A stretch of 60,379 bases of DNA from Tabrizicola aquatica (GTDB lineage: Bacteria; Pseudomonadota; Alphaproteobacteria; Rhodobacterales; Rhodobacteraceae): assembly GCF_002900975.1 (NCBI RefSeq), contig NZ_PJON01000007.1, forward strand, positions 1-60,379. The letters are read 5' to 3'. Below are positions 9,093-18,602 of this stretch, one piece after another. Under the pieces are notes generated by a model. That model was not told where the DNA came from. It did no database searches and saw nothing but the letters and a program-made list of their open reading frames with translations. The number at the start of each line of letters is the position of its first letter. The first letter of the stretch is position 1. The translations under genes were made by a program, and so were the position numbers.

Positions 9093-11048
9093 TTACCTGG
9101 AGCCAAGTGTCGCGCCTTTGCCTCGCGCCCATTTGAGGAGCAGATGGTCCGCCAGGAGCCCCATGAAAGCCACCGCGAACCCAAGGACCAGACCCTTGCC
9201 CACATCGGTCGAGGACAGCGCCCGCTGCATCTCTTGACCAAGGTCCTGGGTGCCGATGAAGGCCGCGATGATCACCATGAAAAGGGCAAACATGATCGAC
9301 TGGTTCGCACCCACGACAAGGGTGGGGATGGCCAACGGCACCTTGACGTGCCGCAGAAGCTGGCCTCGGCTTGCCCCCGACATCTGCGCCGATTCAACGA
9401 TCTCGGGCGGGATGTTGCGCAGGCCCTCGATCGTGTAGCGGACGATGGGCACGGTCGCAAAGACCATGACGGCGGCCACGACGGCGACATCGTTAACACC
9501 GAACAGCATCACCACCGGGATCAGGTAGATGAAGCTTGGGAAGGTCTGGGCCGTGTCGCAGACCAGCAGGAAGCGCCGCGCGCGGGTCTCGTTCGCGGCA
9601 CCGATCAGGCCCAGCGGCACCCCGATCAACAGCGCCAGCGCAACTGAAACGAACACGGTGTACGCGGTGATCATCGCCCGGTCCCACCAGCCCGACAGCG
9701 CTATGGGCAGCGCGAAGGCAAGGCACACCAGGGCCGAGCGCCAGCCGCCGATGCGCCAGCCGATGCCGGCCAGCGCCAGAAGGACGGCCGAGGTCGGCAA
9801 CCACAGGAACGCATCGCGCAAGGGGATCAGGACCCAGGTGATCAGAAACCAGCGCAGCCAGTCGGTCACAGGGTCGATCAGGTCGATGAACCCGCCGACC
9901 ACGAAATCGATCGGATCCGCCATGCTGAGCGCCTGCTTGCGCTCGACCTCGGCGAAATAGGGGTGGAGCCAGGCCATGACAAAGCCCAGGGCAACAAGAC
10001 CCAGCCAGATCGCCAGCAGCCGGTGGCGCTGGACCCAGGTCGCGCCCTCGACATGCTCGGGCTGCTTCATCGCCCAGGCCTTCGACATGCGGTCCAGCAC
10101 GATGGCCAGAAGCACGATGGTGATGCCGATCTCGACCGACAACCCGATCCGCAGCGCCTGAAGCAGTTGCAGCAGCTTCTGTCCCAGCCCGGGCATTCCG
10201 ATGAAGCTGGCCAGAACGACCATTGCAAGGCTTTGCATGATCACCTGGTTGACGCCGATCAGGATTTCGGTCCGGGCGGCGGGCAGACGGACGCGGGTCA
10301 TCAGCTGCCAGCGCGTCGTCCCGCTCATCTTGCCGCTTTCGATGATCTCGGGCGACACCGCGCGCAGGCCGAGGAGCGACATGCGGATCATCGGCGGGAC
10401 GGAGAAGATGATCGTGACGATGGCGCCCGCCTTCGGACCCACACCGATGAACACGACAACGGGGATCATGTAGGCGAAATGCGGCAGCGACTGCGCAATG
10501 TTCAGAACCGGGTTCAGGATGCGCTCGGCCAGACGGTAGCGCCAGGCGAGAATGCCCATCAGAAGCCCGAAGACGACCGCGAACGGGACTGCGACGACGA
10601 TGACCGACAGCGTCTCCATCGCCCATTTCCACTGGCCCATGACGGCGATCCAGACGAAGGTGCCGCCCGCCAGCACCGCCAGCCGCAGCCCGCCCAGGGC
10701 GTAGCCCGCCATCCCGGCGGTGGCCGCGATCACCACCCAGGGGATCGGGCCAAGCTGCGGCCAGCGCGACTTGCCGTAAAGAAGGTTCGCCGTGACATCC
10801 AGGCAAAACTCCACCACGTCGGAGAACGCCCGGGTAAAGGCCATCAGACCAAGATCGTCGCGCGCGAAGTCGAAGACCGCGTTGATCCAGTCGGCGAAGG
10901 GCAGGACCAGACTTTCCGGCAGGCGCAGAAGGTACGCGGGAAGGACGTTCCGCGACAGGACAAGCACCAGCGCGGCCAGCAGGATCGCTTGCGCGACGCG
11001 CTTCTGGTCCAGGCGGAACGGGGGCTGTGGAAGGGTCGCCGTCATCAT
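9093..11048 (-). CDS. Quaternary-amine (TMAO/glycine-betaine type) ABC transporter, fused double permease
   Basis: Inner-membrane permease of the ProW/OpuAB family. At 651 residues it is about twice the usual size because it carries two complete permease domains in tandem. Each has an EAA-type loop: SPEIIESGKMSGTTRWQ in the first half and PPEIVESAQMSGASRGQ in the second. One chain could therefore form both halves of the channel. The ATPase stop overlaps its ATG (ATGATGA). With the TmoX-like binding protein upstream, TMAO is the best substrate guess; choline, betaine or carnitine remain possible. Confidence 0.88.
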   Translation of the reverse strand: MMTATLPQPPFRLDQKRVAQAILLAALVLVLSRNVLPAYLLRLPESLVLPFADWINAVFDFARDDLGLMAFTRAFSDVVEFCLDVTANLLYGKSRWPQLGPIPWVVIAATAGMAGYALGGLRLAVLAGGTFVWIAVMGQWKWAMETLSVIVVAVPFAVVFGLLMGILAWRYRLAERILNPVLNIAQSLPHFAYMIPVVVFIGVGPKAGAIVTIIFSVPPMIRMSLLGLRAVSPEIIESGKMSGTTRWQLMTRVRLPAARTEILIGVNQVIMQSLAMVVLASFIGMPGLGQKLLQLLQALRIGLSVEIGITIVLLAIVLDRMSKAWAMKQPEHVEGATWVQRHRLLAIWLGLVALGFVMAWLHPYFAEVERKQALSMADPIDFVVGGFIDLIDPVTDWLRWFLITWVLIPLRDAFLWLPTSAVLLALAGIGWRIGGWRSALVCLAFALPIALSGWWDRAMITAYTVFVSVALALLIGVPLGLIGAANETRARRFLLVCDTAQTFPSFIYLIPVVMLFGVNDVAVVAAVMVFATVPIVRYTIEGLRNIPPEIVESAQMSGASRGQLLRHVKVPLAIPTLVVGANQSIMFALFMVIIAAFIGTQDLGQEMQRALSSTDVGKGLVLGFAVAFMGLLADHLLLKWARGKGATLGSR

Positions 11049-12067
11049 GCCGCCGGTCCCAGAAGCAGGTCCAAAGCCGCCTTCCGGTCCAGAAGTCCGG
11101 CGATCCGGCCCTGGTCCACCAGCGGGATCAGCGCCCGGCTGTCACCGATGATCCGCCGGGCCAGCGCGTGCAGGGTCTCGTTGGCGGGCAGCGGCTCGCC
11201 CTCAATGGCGCGTCCCTCGACCGGCTGTGCCAGCGCGAGCGCATGGACCACACGGGTGCGGTCGATGGCTTCGGTGAACTTGGCAACATAGGGCGTCGCG
11301 GGAGCCATGACGATGCGTTCGGGCGTGTCGATCTGTTCGACCGCGCCGTCCTTCATGATGGCGATGCGGTCGGCCAGCCGCAGCGCCTCGTCAAAGTCGT
11401 GGGTGATAAAGACGATGGTCTTGGCCAGCATCCCCTTCAGCCGCAGGAATTCGTCCTGCATCTCGCGCCGGATCAGCGGGTCAAGCGCGCTGAAGGGTTC
11501 GTCCAGGAACCAGATGTCCGGCTCGACCGCCAGGCTGCGCGCGATGCCCACCCGCTGCTGCTGGCCGCCAGACAGTTCGCGCGGGAAATAGCCCTCGCGG
11601 CCCTTCAGCCCCACCAGCGCCAGCATGTCGCGCGCCCGGGCGATGCGGGACGACCGGTCCTGACCCCGCATTTCCAGCGGGAAGGCCACATTTTCCAGCG
11701 CGGTGCGGTGCGGCAGCAGGCCGAAGCTTTGGAACACCATGCCCATCTTCCTGCGGCGCAATTCGATCAGTTCGGGCTCGGACAGCTTGCCGATGTCGCG
11801 CCCCTCGACCGTCACCTCACCGGAAGTGACGTCCAGAAGCCGTGCCAGACAGCGCACCAGCGTCGACTTGCCGGACCCCGACAGCCCCATCACCACCAGC
11901 ATTTCGCCGCGCCGGATCTCCAGCGAGACGTCGCGCACTGCGGCGATGTGGTTCGTCGCGCGCAACTCGTCCATCGTCGTCTGCGGCGTCAGCTGCAGCC
12001 GCTCGGGACGGTCGCCGAACACCTTCCAGACGTTCTTGCAGGAAATCACAACGTCGCTTGCGGTCAT
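11045..12067 (-). CDS. Quaternary-amine ABC transporter ATP-binding protein (ProV family)
   Basis: Cytoplasmic ATPase of the ProV/OpuAA type. The 340-residue protein has Walker A GLSGSGKST at 61-69, signature LSGGQQQR and Walker B FLDEPFSALDP. A C-terminal CBS-like regulatory region starts at about 265. In the ProV family this region senses ionic strength or ligand. I chose the ATG at 12067, which has a GGGGGG tract upstream; an in-frame start further upstream would read through the intergenic hairpin. It lies between the binding protein and the double permease. Confidence 0.9.
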   Translation of the reverse strand: MTASDVVISCKNVWKVFGDRPERLQLTPQTTMDELRATNHIAAVRDVSLEIRRGEMLVVMGLSGSGKSTLVRCLARLLDVTSGEVTVEGRDIGKLSEPELIELRRRKMGMVFQSFGLLPHRTALENVAFPLEMRGQDRSSRIARARDMLALVGLKGREGYFPRELSGGQQQRVGIARSLAVEPDIWFLDEPFSALDPLIRREMQDEFLRLKGMLAKTIVFITHDFDEALRLADRIAIMKDGAVEQIDTPERIVMAPATPYVAKFTEAIDRTRVVHALALAQPVEGRAIEGEPLPANETLHALARRIIGDSRALIPLVDQGRIAGLLDRKAALDLLLGPAA

Positions 12068-12090
12068 AGGTTTGCCCCCCGGATAAAAGC

Positions 12091-12119
12091 GCCACCCGGG
12101 GGGAATGCTCCCGGGTGGC
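12091..12119 (-). terminator. Hairpin between binding-protein and ATPase genes (attenuator)
   Basis: A perfect 10-bp stem, GCCACCCGGG (12091-12100) pairing with CCCGGGTGGC (12110-12119), encloses a nine-base loop. On the transcribed strand it is followed by GCTTTTATCC. It lies after the binding-protein stop and before the ATPase start, where many ABC operons carry a leaky terminator that raises the amount of binding protein. A second small hairpin (GTCACCC/GGGTGAC, about 12127-12142) lies just before it. Confidence 0.65.
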
Positions 12120-12150
12120 AAGTTGGGTCACCCGAGGGTGACGCCGGAGA

Positions 12151-13251
<1,101 letters not shown>

Positions 13252-13277
13252 TCACTGGTACCGGGGACTGCTGACCT

Positions 13278-13979
13278 ATGAACGCTGCCGCCCATATCGT
13301 CGTGATCGAGGATGACCCGGTGACCCGCACCGCGCTTGGGGGATATCTGGAAAGCTTCGGCTACCGCGTCACCGCCTGCGCCGGGGCCGAGGCCGCCGAA
13401 AAGGTGCTGGCCCAGGAAAACCCGGACCTCCTGATCGTCGACATCAACCTTTCCGGCAAGGACGGGTTGGAGATCACCCGCGAGCAGCGGGCCCGGTCCG
13501 AAGTGGGAATCATTCTATTGTCGGGGCGCACCGACGACGTGGACCGGATCGTGGGATTGGAGCTTGGGGCCGACGACTATGTCTGCAAGCCCTTCAACCG
13601 GCGCGAGCTTCTGGCGCGGGTGAAGAACTTGTTGCGGCGTACCGCGGCGATGCGTCAGCTTACCCGCCGCGTGGTGCATTTCGCGGGGTTCACCTTCGAC
13701 ACCGCCGCACGGCATGTCAGCGGTCAGGATGGCGTCGGCGTCCAGCTGACCCGGGCCGAGTACGAACTTCTGCGCACCTTCGTCCTCAATCCCGGGATCG
13801 TCCTGTCGCGCGACCGGCTTTTGGCCAGCATCACGCACCGGCAGACCGATTCGGGGACAAGGACGGTTGACGTGATGGTCAAACGCCTGCGGGCCAAGTT
13901 CAGCGATGATCCGAAGCAGCCGCGCATCTTCGGCACCTCGCATGGTGAAGGCTACGTCTTCACTGCGCCGCTGTCCTGA
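13278..13979 (+). CDS. torR: OmpR-family response regulator, TorR-like
   Basis: DNA-binding output of a TMAO-sensing phosphorelay. The 233-residue protein has a receiver domain with acidic residues E11-D12-D13, phospho-acceptor D55 (LLIVDINLSGKDG), the LLSGRTD switch and a conserved lysine in CKPFN. A winged-helix DNA-binding domain follows (about 135-230). Its stop overlaps the 3' end of the convergent torS gene by 20 bases. The TorS and TorT neighbours make TorR the most likely identity. Confidence 0.85.
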   Translation: MNAAAHIVVIEDDPVTRTALGGYLESFGYRVTACAGAEAAEKVLAQENPDLLIVDINLSGKDGLEITREQRARSEVGIILLSGRTDDVDRIVGLELGADDYVCKPFNRRELLARVKNLLRRTAAMRQLTRRVVHFAGFTFDTAARHVSGQDGVGVQLTRAEYELLRTFVLNPGIVLSRDRLLASITHRQTDSGTRTVDVMVKRLRAKFSDDPKQPRIFGTSHGEGYVFTAPLS

Positions 13980-16827
13980 CGCCCGCCAGATCCTCCAGCG
14001 CCTGAAGCGACCGCATGAGCTGCCGCTCCGCCGCCGCTGCCGCACTTAGCAGGGACCCCACAGACTCGGGTCCCGGTCTGGCATCGCGGCGGGAAAGGTC
14101 GGCCAGGACTTCGCCCAGCTCTGGCAGGTCAAAGTTCCCCACCGCCCCCTTCAGCTGATGCGCCCGCCGTTCGATGTCCGGGGCCGCCCCCTGCCGCAGC
14201 GCCTCGGCCAGCGCTTCGACATCGGGACGCAGGCGGTCCAGCATCAGCCGCACCAGGTCGCGCGTCGCGGTCGGCCCCAGATCAGCCAGCGTCTCGCGCA
14301 CGGCCGGGGCGACGCCTGTGCGACACAGCCGCGCCAGGGCCGTAGCCAAAGCCTCGGGAGTCAGCGGCTTGGCCACGACCTCGTCCATCCCGGCGGCGCG
14401 GCAGGCCGCAATGTCGCCGGGCTGGGCGTGGGCCGAGACCCCGATCACCGGCAGCCGGTCCAGCCCCGGCAACCCGCGCAGCCGCCGCGTCGCCTCGATG
14501 CCCGAGATGCCCGGCAGGTTCACGTCCATGAGGACGGCATCGAAGTCGCCCGCCGCAAGCATCTCCAGCGCCGCCTCACCCGTTGCAGCAATAGCGGCCT
14601 GATGGCCCAAGGACTGCAGGAAACCCAGCGCTACCTCCTGGTTGACCGGGTGATCCTCGACCACCAACACATGCAGCGGCGGCAGGTCGGGCGTCGGCTC
14701 CACCTGCCGCGCCACGGGCGCTGCCCCCCGCGCAAAGGGCACATGCAGCGTGAAGGTCGCGCCCTGCCCGCGCTGGCTGGCGACGGTCAGCGCCCCGCCC
14801 ATCAGCCCGGCCAGACGCCGGCTGATCGTCAGTCCAAGCCCCGTGCCGCCATGCGTCCGTGCAGTCTGCAGGTCTTCTTGCTGGAAGGCGTCGAAGATCC
14901 GCTCCAGCGCGTCAGGCGCGATCCCCCGCCCGGTGTCACTGACTGTGAAACGCAGGCACAAGGGATCGGCGTCAGGCGGACCCGCCAGCGCCACCGCGAT
15001 GCGCACTTCGCCCGTATCGGTGAACCGCACCGCGTTGGACACCAGGTTGAACAGGATCTGTCGCAGCTTGCCCATGTCGCCGCGCAACGGCGGCAATACC
15101 GCGTCGGGAAGCTCGGTCACCAGCCGCAACCCCTTTTCCTCGGCCATCGGCGCCATCAGAAGCGCGATGTTCCCCAGCGCCTCGCCCAGATCGAAATCCT
15201 CGATCGCGTCTGCGGTCTGGCCCTGCTCCAACTTGGAATAATCAAGGATGCTGTTCAAAAGCCCCATCAGCCCCTTGCCCGATGCCAGCGCCGCGTCCAG
15301 CCGCGCAACCTGCACCCGCGTCAGCCCATCGCGCGGCAGGTTTCGCATCATCCCCAGGACCCCGTTCATCGGCGTGCGAATCTCGTGGCTCATCATCGCC
15401 AGGAACTCGGACTTCGCCCGGTCCGCCGCTTCGGCCCGGTCGCGCGCCGCGTCATGCGCCGCCACCTCGCCGCGCAAGGCCTCGGTCTGTTCGTCCACCA
15501 GGCCCTGCAATTCACTGCGGTGCCGGCGCAGTTCTTCCAAATGGCGTTCCCGCTCGGCGGCAAGTTCCCGGTTGGCGATGGCCTGCTGGCGAAACACCTC
15601 GACCGCGCCTTCCATCTGCGCGATCTCGTCGGTGCCCGACCGCCGGATCTCCTCGCCCGGGTCGCCCTTGGCCAGCCCCGCCATCCGCGCCGCCAGTGCA
15701 TCCAGTCGCCGGATCAGGTTGCCCCGGACATAGAACCACAAGACGCCCAGCGACAGCACCAGCGCCAGCATCGCCGAAAAGGCATAAAGCCGCTGCGTCG
15801 CCAGAATCGCCTGCTCGGCCGACTGCCCCGCCCGGACCGCATTCGCCTCGATCCGGTCCGCCAGCGCCGAGGCCGCCGTCTCCAATTCCAGCGCCGCGCG
15901 GCGCAACTCGGTCTCGGCCCGCGTGATCCGCTCGGTCACCGCCAGAACCTGCGCCACGTTCTCGAACAGCCCCGCCGTTTCGGGGGGCGTGGCCGGAGCG
16001 GCCCCGATCACCCTCAGCAGCACGCGCACACGGTCGGCGCGGCGCGGGTCCTGCACCGAGTCCAACCGCCGCGAGATCACCCGCACCCGCGCCGCCAACT
16101 CGTCGCGCAGCGCCTGCAATTCGGCCTGCGACTGCACCCCGGCAACCCGGCTTAGCAGAAGGCCGACCTCGGACGCATGCGACCGCAGCTCGAACATCAG
16201 GCCCATCTGGAACAGATCGACCTCGATCAGCTTGTCCAGCGTGTTCAGCCGGATCTCGGGGTCCGCCGTATCGGTCCCATCCATCCCGTAAAGGCTGGAG
16301 ATCACCGCCGAGGCCCCCATCTCGGCATTGGCGACCAGCGTGTCGGCGATTTCGGTCAGCTCGACCGCCGCCGCCAGCCCCGCCTCCAGCTGCGCATCCC
16401 GCCGGGCGATCAGGCTGATACGTTGCCGCACCAGCCGGTCGATGGTGGTCAACGCCTGCCGGAGGCCCGCCTCAGCCGCCAGCGCATTGGCGAGGGCATC
16501 ATCGGGCAACCCCTCCTGCCGCAAAAGCCGCGCCCGCAGCGCGTTGGCCTGGTCGAACAGAAACGCCGCCCGCTCGGCCCGCAGCGCCTCGTCGGTGACC
16601 GCCGCCAGTTCCGGCGCGACGGCGACCACCCGGCTGGTCTCCTCGGCCACGCCCCGCACTTCGGAAATCGCCGGGATCGCCTCAGTCACCACCCGCGACT
16701 GATTTGCCGCCACATCCTTCAGCTCGAACCAGCCCAGCACCCCCGTCGCAGCAGGGAAGCCCACGATCAACCCGATCGCCAGCAGCAGCCGTCCGCCAAG
16801 ACTCGACTTGTAGCCGAAGTTCCGCAA
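13960..16827 (-). CDS. torS: Hybrid sensor histidine kinase TorS (HK-receiver-HPt)
   Basis: Inner-membrane sensor that relays phosphate to TorR when TorT reports TMAO. From the chosen start it has about 955 residues. Domains in order: a membrane segment (about 14-36), a long helical periplasmic domain, a second membrane segment and HAMP (near 360-430), HisKA with H481 in MSHEIRTPMNG, an HATPase domain with DTGRGI and GGTGLGLTIS, a receiver with D768 (LMDVNLPG), and an HPt domain with H890 (AHQLKGAVG). No ATG fits. The TTG at 16825-16827 has GGAGG six bases upstream and places the membrane segment correctly. E. coli TorS has the same architecture and similar length. Confidence 0.86.
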   Translation of the reverse strand: MRNFGYKSSLGGRLLLAIGLIVGFPAATGVLGWFELKDVAANQSRVVTEAIPAISEVRGVAEETSRVVAVAPELAAVTDEALRAERAAFLFDQANALRARLLRQEGLPDDALANALAAEAGLRQALTTIDRLVRQRISLIARRDAQLEAGLAAAVELTEIADTLVANAEMGASAVISSLYGMDGTDTADPEIRLNTLDKLIEVDLFQMGLMFELRSHASEVGLLLSRVAGVQSQAELQALRDELAARVRVISRRLDSVQDPRRADRVRVLLRVIGAAPATPPETAGLFENVAQVLAVTERITRAETELRRAALELETAASALADRIEANAVRAGQSAEQAILATQRLYAFSAMLALVLSLGVLWFYVRGNLIRRLDALAARMAGLAKGDPGEEIRRSGTDEIAQMEGAVEVFRQQAIANRELAAERERHLEELRRHRSELQGLVDEQTEALRGEVAAHDAARDRAEAADRAKSEFLAMMSHEIRTPMNGVLGMMRNLPRDGLTRVQVARLDAALASGKGLMGLLNSILDYSKLEQGQTADAIEDFDLGEALGNIALLMAPMAEEKGLRLVTELPDAVLPPLRGDMGKLRQILFNLVSNAVRFTDTGEVRIAVALAGPPDADPLCLRFTVSDTGRGIAPDALERIFDAFQQEDLQTARTHGGTGLGLTISRRLAGLMGGALTVASQRGQGATFTLHVPFARGAAPVARQVEPTPDLPPLHVLVVEDHPVNQEVALGFLQSLGHQAAIAATGEAALEMLAAGDFDAVLMDVNLPGISGIEATRRLRGLPGLDRLPVIGVSAHAQPGDIAACRAAGMDEVVAKPLTPEALATALARLCRTGVAPAVRETLADLGPTATRDLVRLMLDRLRPDVEALAEALRQGAAPDIERRAHQLKGAVGNFDLPELGEVLADLSRRDARPGPESVGSLLSAAAAAERQLMRSLQALEDLAGVRTAAQ

Positions 16828-16887
16828 GGCTCCCCTCCAGGGTTTGCGGGTCCAAACTATCACCGAATCCGCGAAAGGGGAGAAGCG

Positions 16888-17976
16888 ATGCGCAAGTCCG
16901 TCGCCATGACAATTCTGGCGGCGATCCTGATGGCAGGCCATGTCGGTCCGGCCCCGGCCGAAGCCTGGCAGCTGGAAGCCCGCGCCATCCCCTTCGACGA
17001 TGCCAGCGCCGCCGTGCCGCTGACCTACACGCCGCTTGCCCGCGCCGCCCGGCCCTGGCGCTTTTGCGTCCTTTATCCGCATCTCAAGGACGCCTACTGG
17101 CTGTCGGTCAATTACGGCATGGTCGAAGAGGCCCGCCGCCTGGGCGTCGCGTTCGACGTGTACGAGGCCGGGGGCTACCCCAACCTGTCGCGCCAGATCG
17201 ACCAGCTGAAAGGCTGTGCCAGCGACGAATTCGACGCGGTGATCCTGGGCTCCGTCTCTTATGCCGGGCTTACGGCCGAAGTCGAACGGATCGCCCGGCT
17301 GAAACCCGTGATCGCTGCCGTGAACGACATCGACGACAGCGGCATCACCGCCAAGGCCAGCGTCCCCTGGACCGAAATGGGCGCCGCTGCCGGGCGCTTC
17401 ATCGCCGAACGTCACCCCAGGGGCAGTCCCCCCGTCCGCATCGCCTGGTTCCCGGGCCCCCTTGGCGCTGGCTGGGTCACCTTCGTCGAGTCCGGCTTCC
17501 GCGCCGCCCTGGCCGACAGTTCGGCCGAAGTCGTCATGACCCGGTTCGGCGACACCGGCACCGAGGAACAGGTCCTTCTGGTCGAGGAAGTGCTCGAGGC
17601 GATGCCCGACATAGACTACCTCGTCGGCAGCGGCCCGATGGCCGAGGCCGCCGTCCCGATCCTGCGTGCCAGGGGCCAGGAGGGGAGCATCAAGGTGGTC
17701 TCGACCTATCTCAGCCATGCCGTGTATCGCGGCGTGGTCCGGGGGCGGATCCTGGCGGCGCCAACGGACTCACCGGTTTTGCAAGGTCGGCTAGCCATCG
17801 AGTTGGCAGTCCGCGCGCTGGAAGATCGCCTCACGACCTACCATGCTGGCCCACCGGTCTGGATCGTGACACCCGGCACTGCCGGCATTAACGCAATTGA
17901 GGGGTCTCTGGCGCCGGCCAGTTTCGTCCCGGTGTTTTCTCAAGAAGCAAATCGCTTACCCGGCGCAAGCCCCTAA
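16888..17976 (+). CDS. torT: Periplasmic TMAO-sensing binding protein TorT
   Basis: Periplasmic partner of TorS with a type I periplasmic-binding fold. The 362-residue protein has a signal peptide (cleavage near APAEA) and the blocks LYPHLKDAYWLSVNYGMVEE and YEAGGYPNLSRQIDQL, typical of TorT. It starts at an ATG with AGGGGAG upstream and is divergent from torS, only 60 bases away, so both share a small promoter region. No torCAD reductase genes are present in the window, so the sensor most likely serves the neighbouring transporter or distant targets. Confidence 0.86.
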   Translation: MRKSVAMTILAAILMAGHVGPAPAEAWQLEARAIPFDDASAAVPLTYTPLARAARPWRFCVLYPHLKDAYWLSVNYGMVEEARRLGVAFDVYEAGGYPNLSRQIDQLKGCASDEFDAVILGSVSYAGLTAEVERIARLKPVIAAVNDIDDSGITAKASVPWTEMGAAAGRFIAERHPRGSPPVRIAWFPGPLGAGWVTFVESGFRAALADSSAEVVMTRFGDTGTEEQVLLVEEVLEAMPDIDYLVGSGPMAEAAVPILRARGQEGSIKVVSTYLSHAVYRGVVRGRILAAPTDSPVLQGRLAIELAVRALEDRLTTYHAGPPVWIVTPGTAGINAIEGSLAPASFVPVFSQEANRLPGASP

Positions 17977-18477
17977 GGGTGCCGGGGGAATCGAAGGTTC
18001 TCTGCAATCACGAGTGGCCCGGCTCTGTTGCACGGATCAAGCTGAGGTCGAGTTTTTCCGCCCTTGAACCGCCTCCTGCCACACGTTGGGTTTGCGGCGG
18101 TCCGAGGCCGTGAAGCGGTTCAGATTTGCGGTCCTCAGGCACGCCTGACCGGCTGCGTCTGAGAAAGTGACCGGACGGCCCCGCTTGCCGCTGGGCGCGG
18201 CCAGCCAGACCGAATCCAGGTCAAACCAGATGTGCAGCGATCCACGCTGCTTTCACCGCCGTGTTGCCGGAGCGCGAGTTCGTCATGCGGCCGGTCGAGG
18301 CGTCTACGTCCGAACAATCCGCGGGAACGTATCCGCCAGGCGGATTCTGAGGCTTACGACTTGCCAGCCATTTCGATGCCCGGCCGCCATATGTCGCATC
18401 CAGGCGCAATTAACGAGGAGTTCAATTAGTCGCATCGGCCACTGAGGCCGCAAACTATCTTGGTTATCAATAGTGAA
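17977..18477. other. Gene-free region with IS remnant between torT and tRNA-Arg
   Basis: No intact gene is visible here. The part 18021-18300 is a decayed IS5-type element listed separately. The rest (17977-18020 and 18301-18477) shows no recognisable gene, promoter or repeat beyond short A/T-rich runs upstream of the tRNA. Confidence 0.5.
18021..18300 (-). mobile_element. IS5-family remnant (copy B)
   Basis: The end GGCTCTGTTGCACGGATC (18021-18038) matches the end of copy A with two differences. On the minus strand the transposase N-terminus is readable as MTNSRSGNTAVK. After a one-base shift it continues as RGSLHIWFDLDSVW and AAPSGKRGRPVTFSDAA, which is characteristic of ISL2-type IS5 transposases. 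It then jumps to a short C-terminal piece (NLNRFTA), so the catalytic core is deleted. The one-base shift lies at the same place as in copy A. No right-hand inverted end was found. Confidence 0.72.
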
Positions 18478-18554
18478 TGGCGGACCCGGAGCGATTCGAA
18501 CGCCCGACCCTCAGATTCGTAGTCTGATGCTCTATCCAGCTGAGCTACGGGTCC
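18478..18554 (-). tRNA. tRNA-Arg (anticodon ACG)
   Basis: The minus strand folds as a 77-nt cloverleaf including an encoded CCA end. The acceptor stem GGACCCG pairs with CGGGTCC; a D-arm (GCTC/GAGC), an anticodon stem TCAGA/TCTGA around CTACGAA (anticodon ACG) and a T-arm GGGCG/CGCTC around TTCGAAT follow. It decodes CGN arginine codons after A34-to-inosine editing. It stands alone, 49 bases upstream of where the kinase operon ends. Confidence 0.95.
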
Positions 18555-18602
18555 GCAGTGCGGGCGATTTAGCCCCCTGCTCCGGGCAATGCAAGGGCGA
18601 AA

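Noticed and set aside
14158-16700. 665-codon plus-strand open frame
   Set aside because: Antisense to torS, which has H, D and HPt residues in register.
16828-17718. In-frame upstream extension of TorS to an ATG at 17718
   Set aside because: It would run antisense through torT and add 297 residues without family support; the TTG start explains the N-terminus.
18021-18554. tRNA-Arg as attachment site of an integrative element
   Set aside because: No integrase gene and no repeat of the tRNA 3' end in the flanking sequence; the nearby mobile DNA is an IS5 remnant, which does not target tRNAs.
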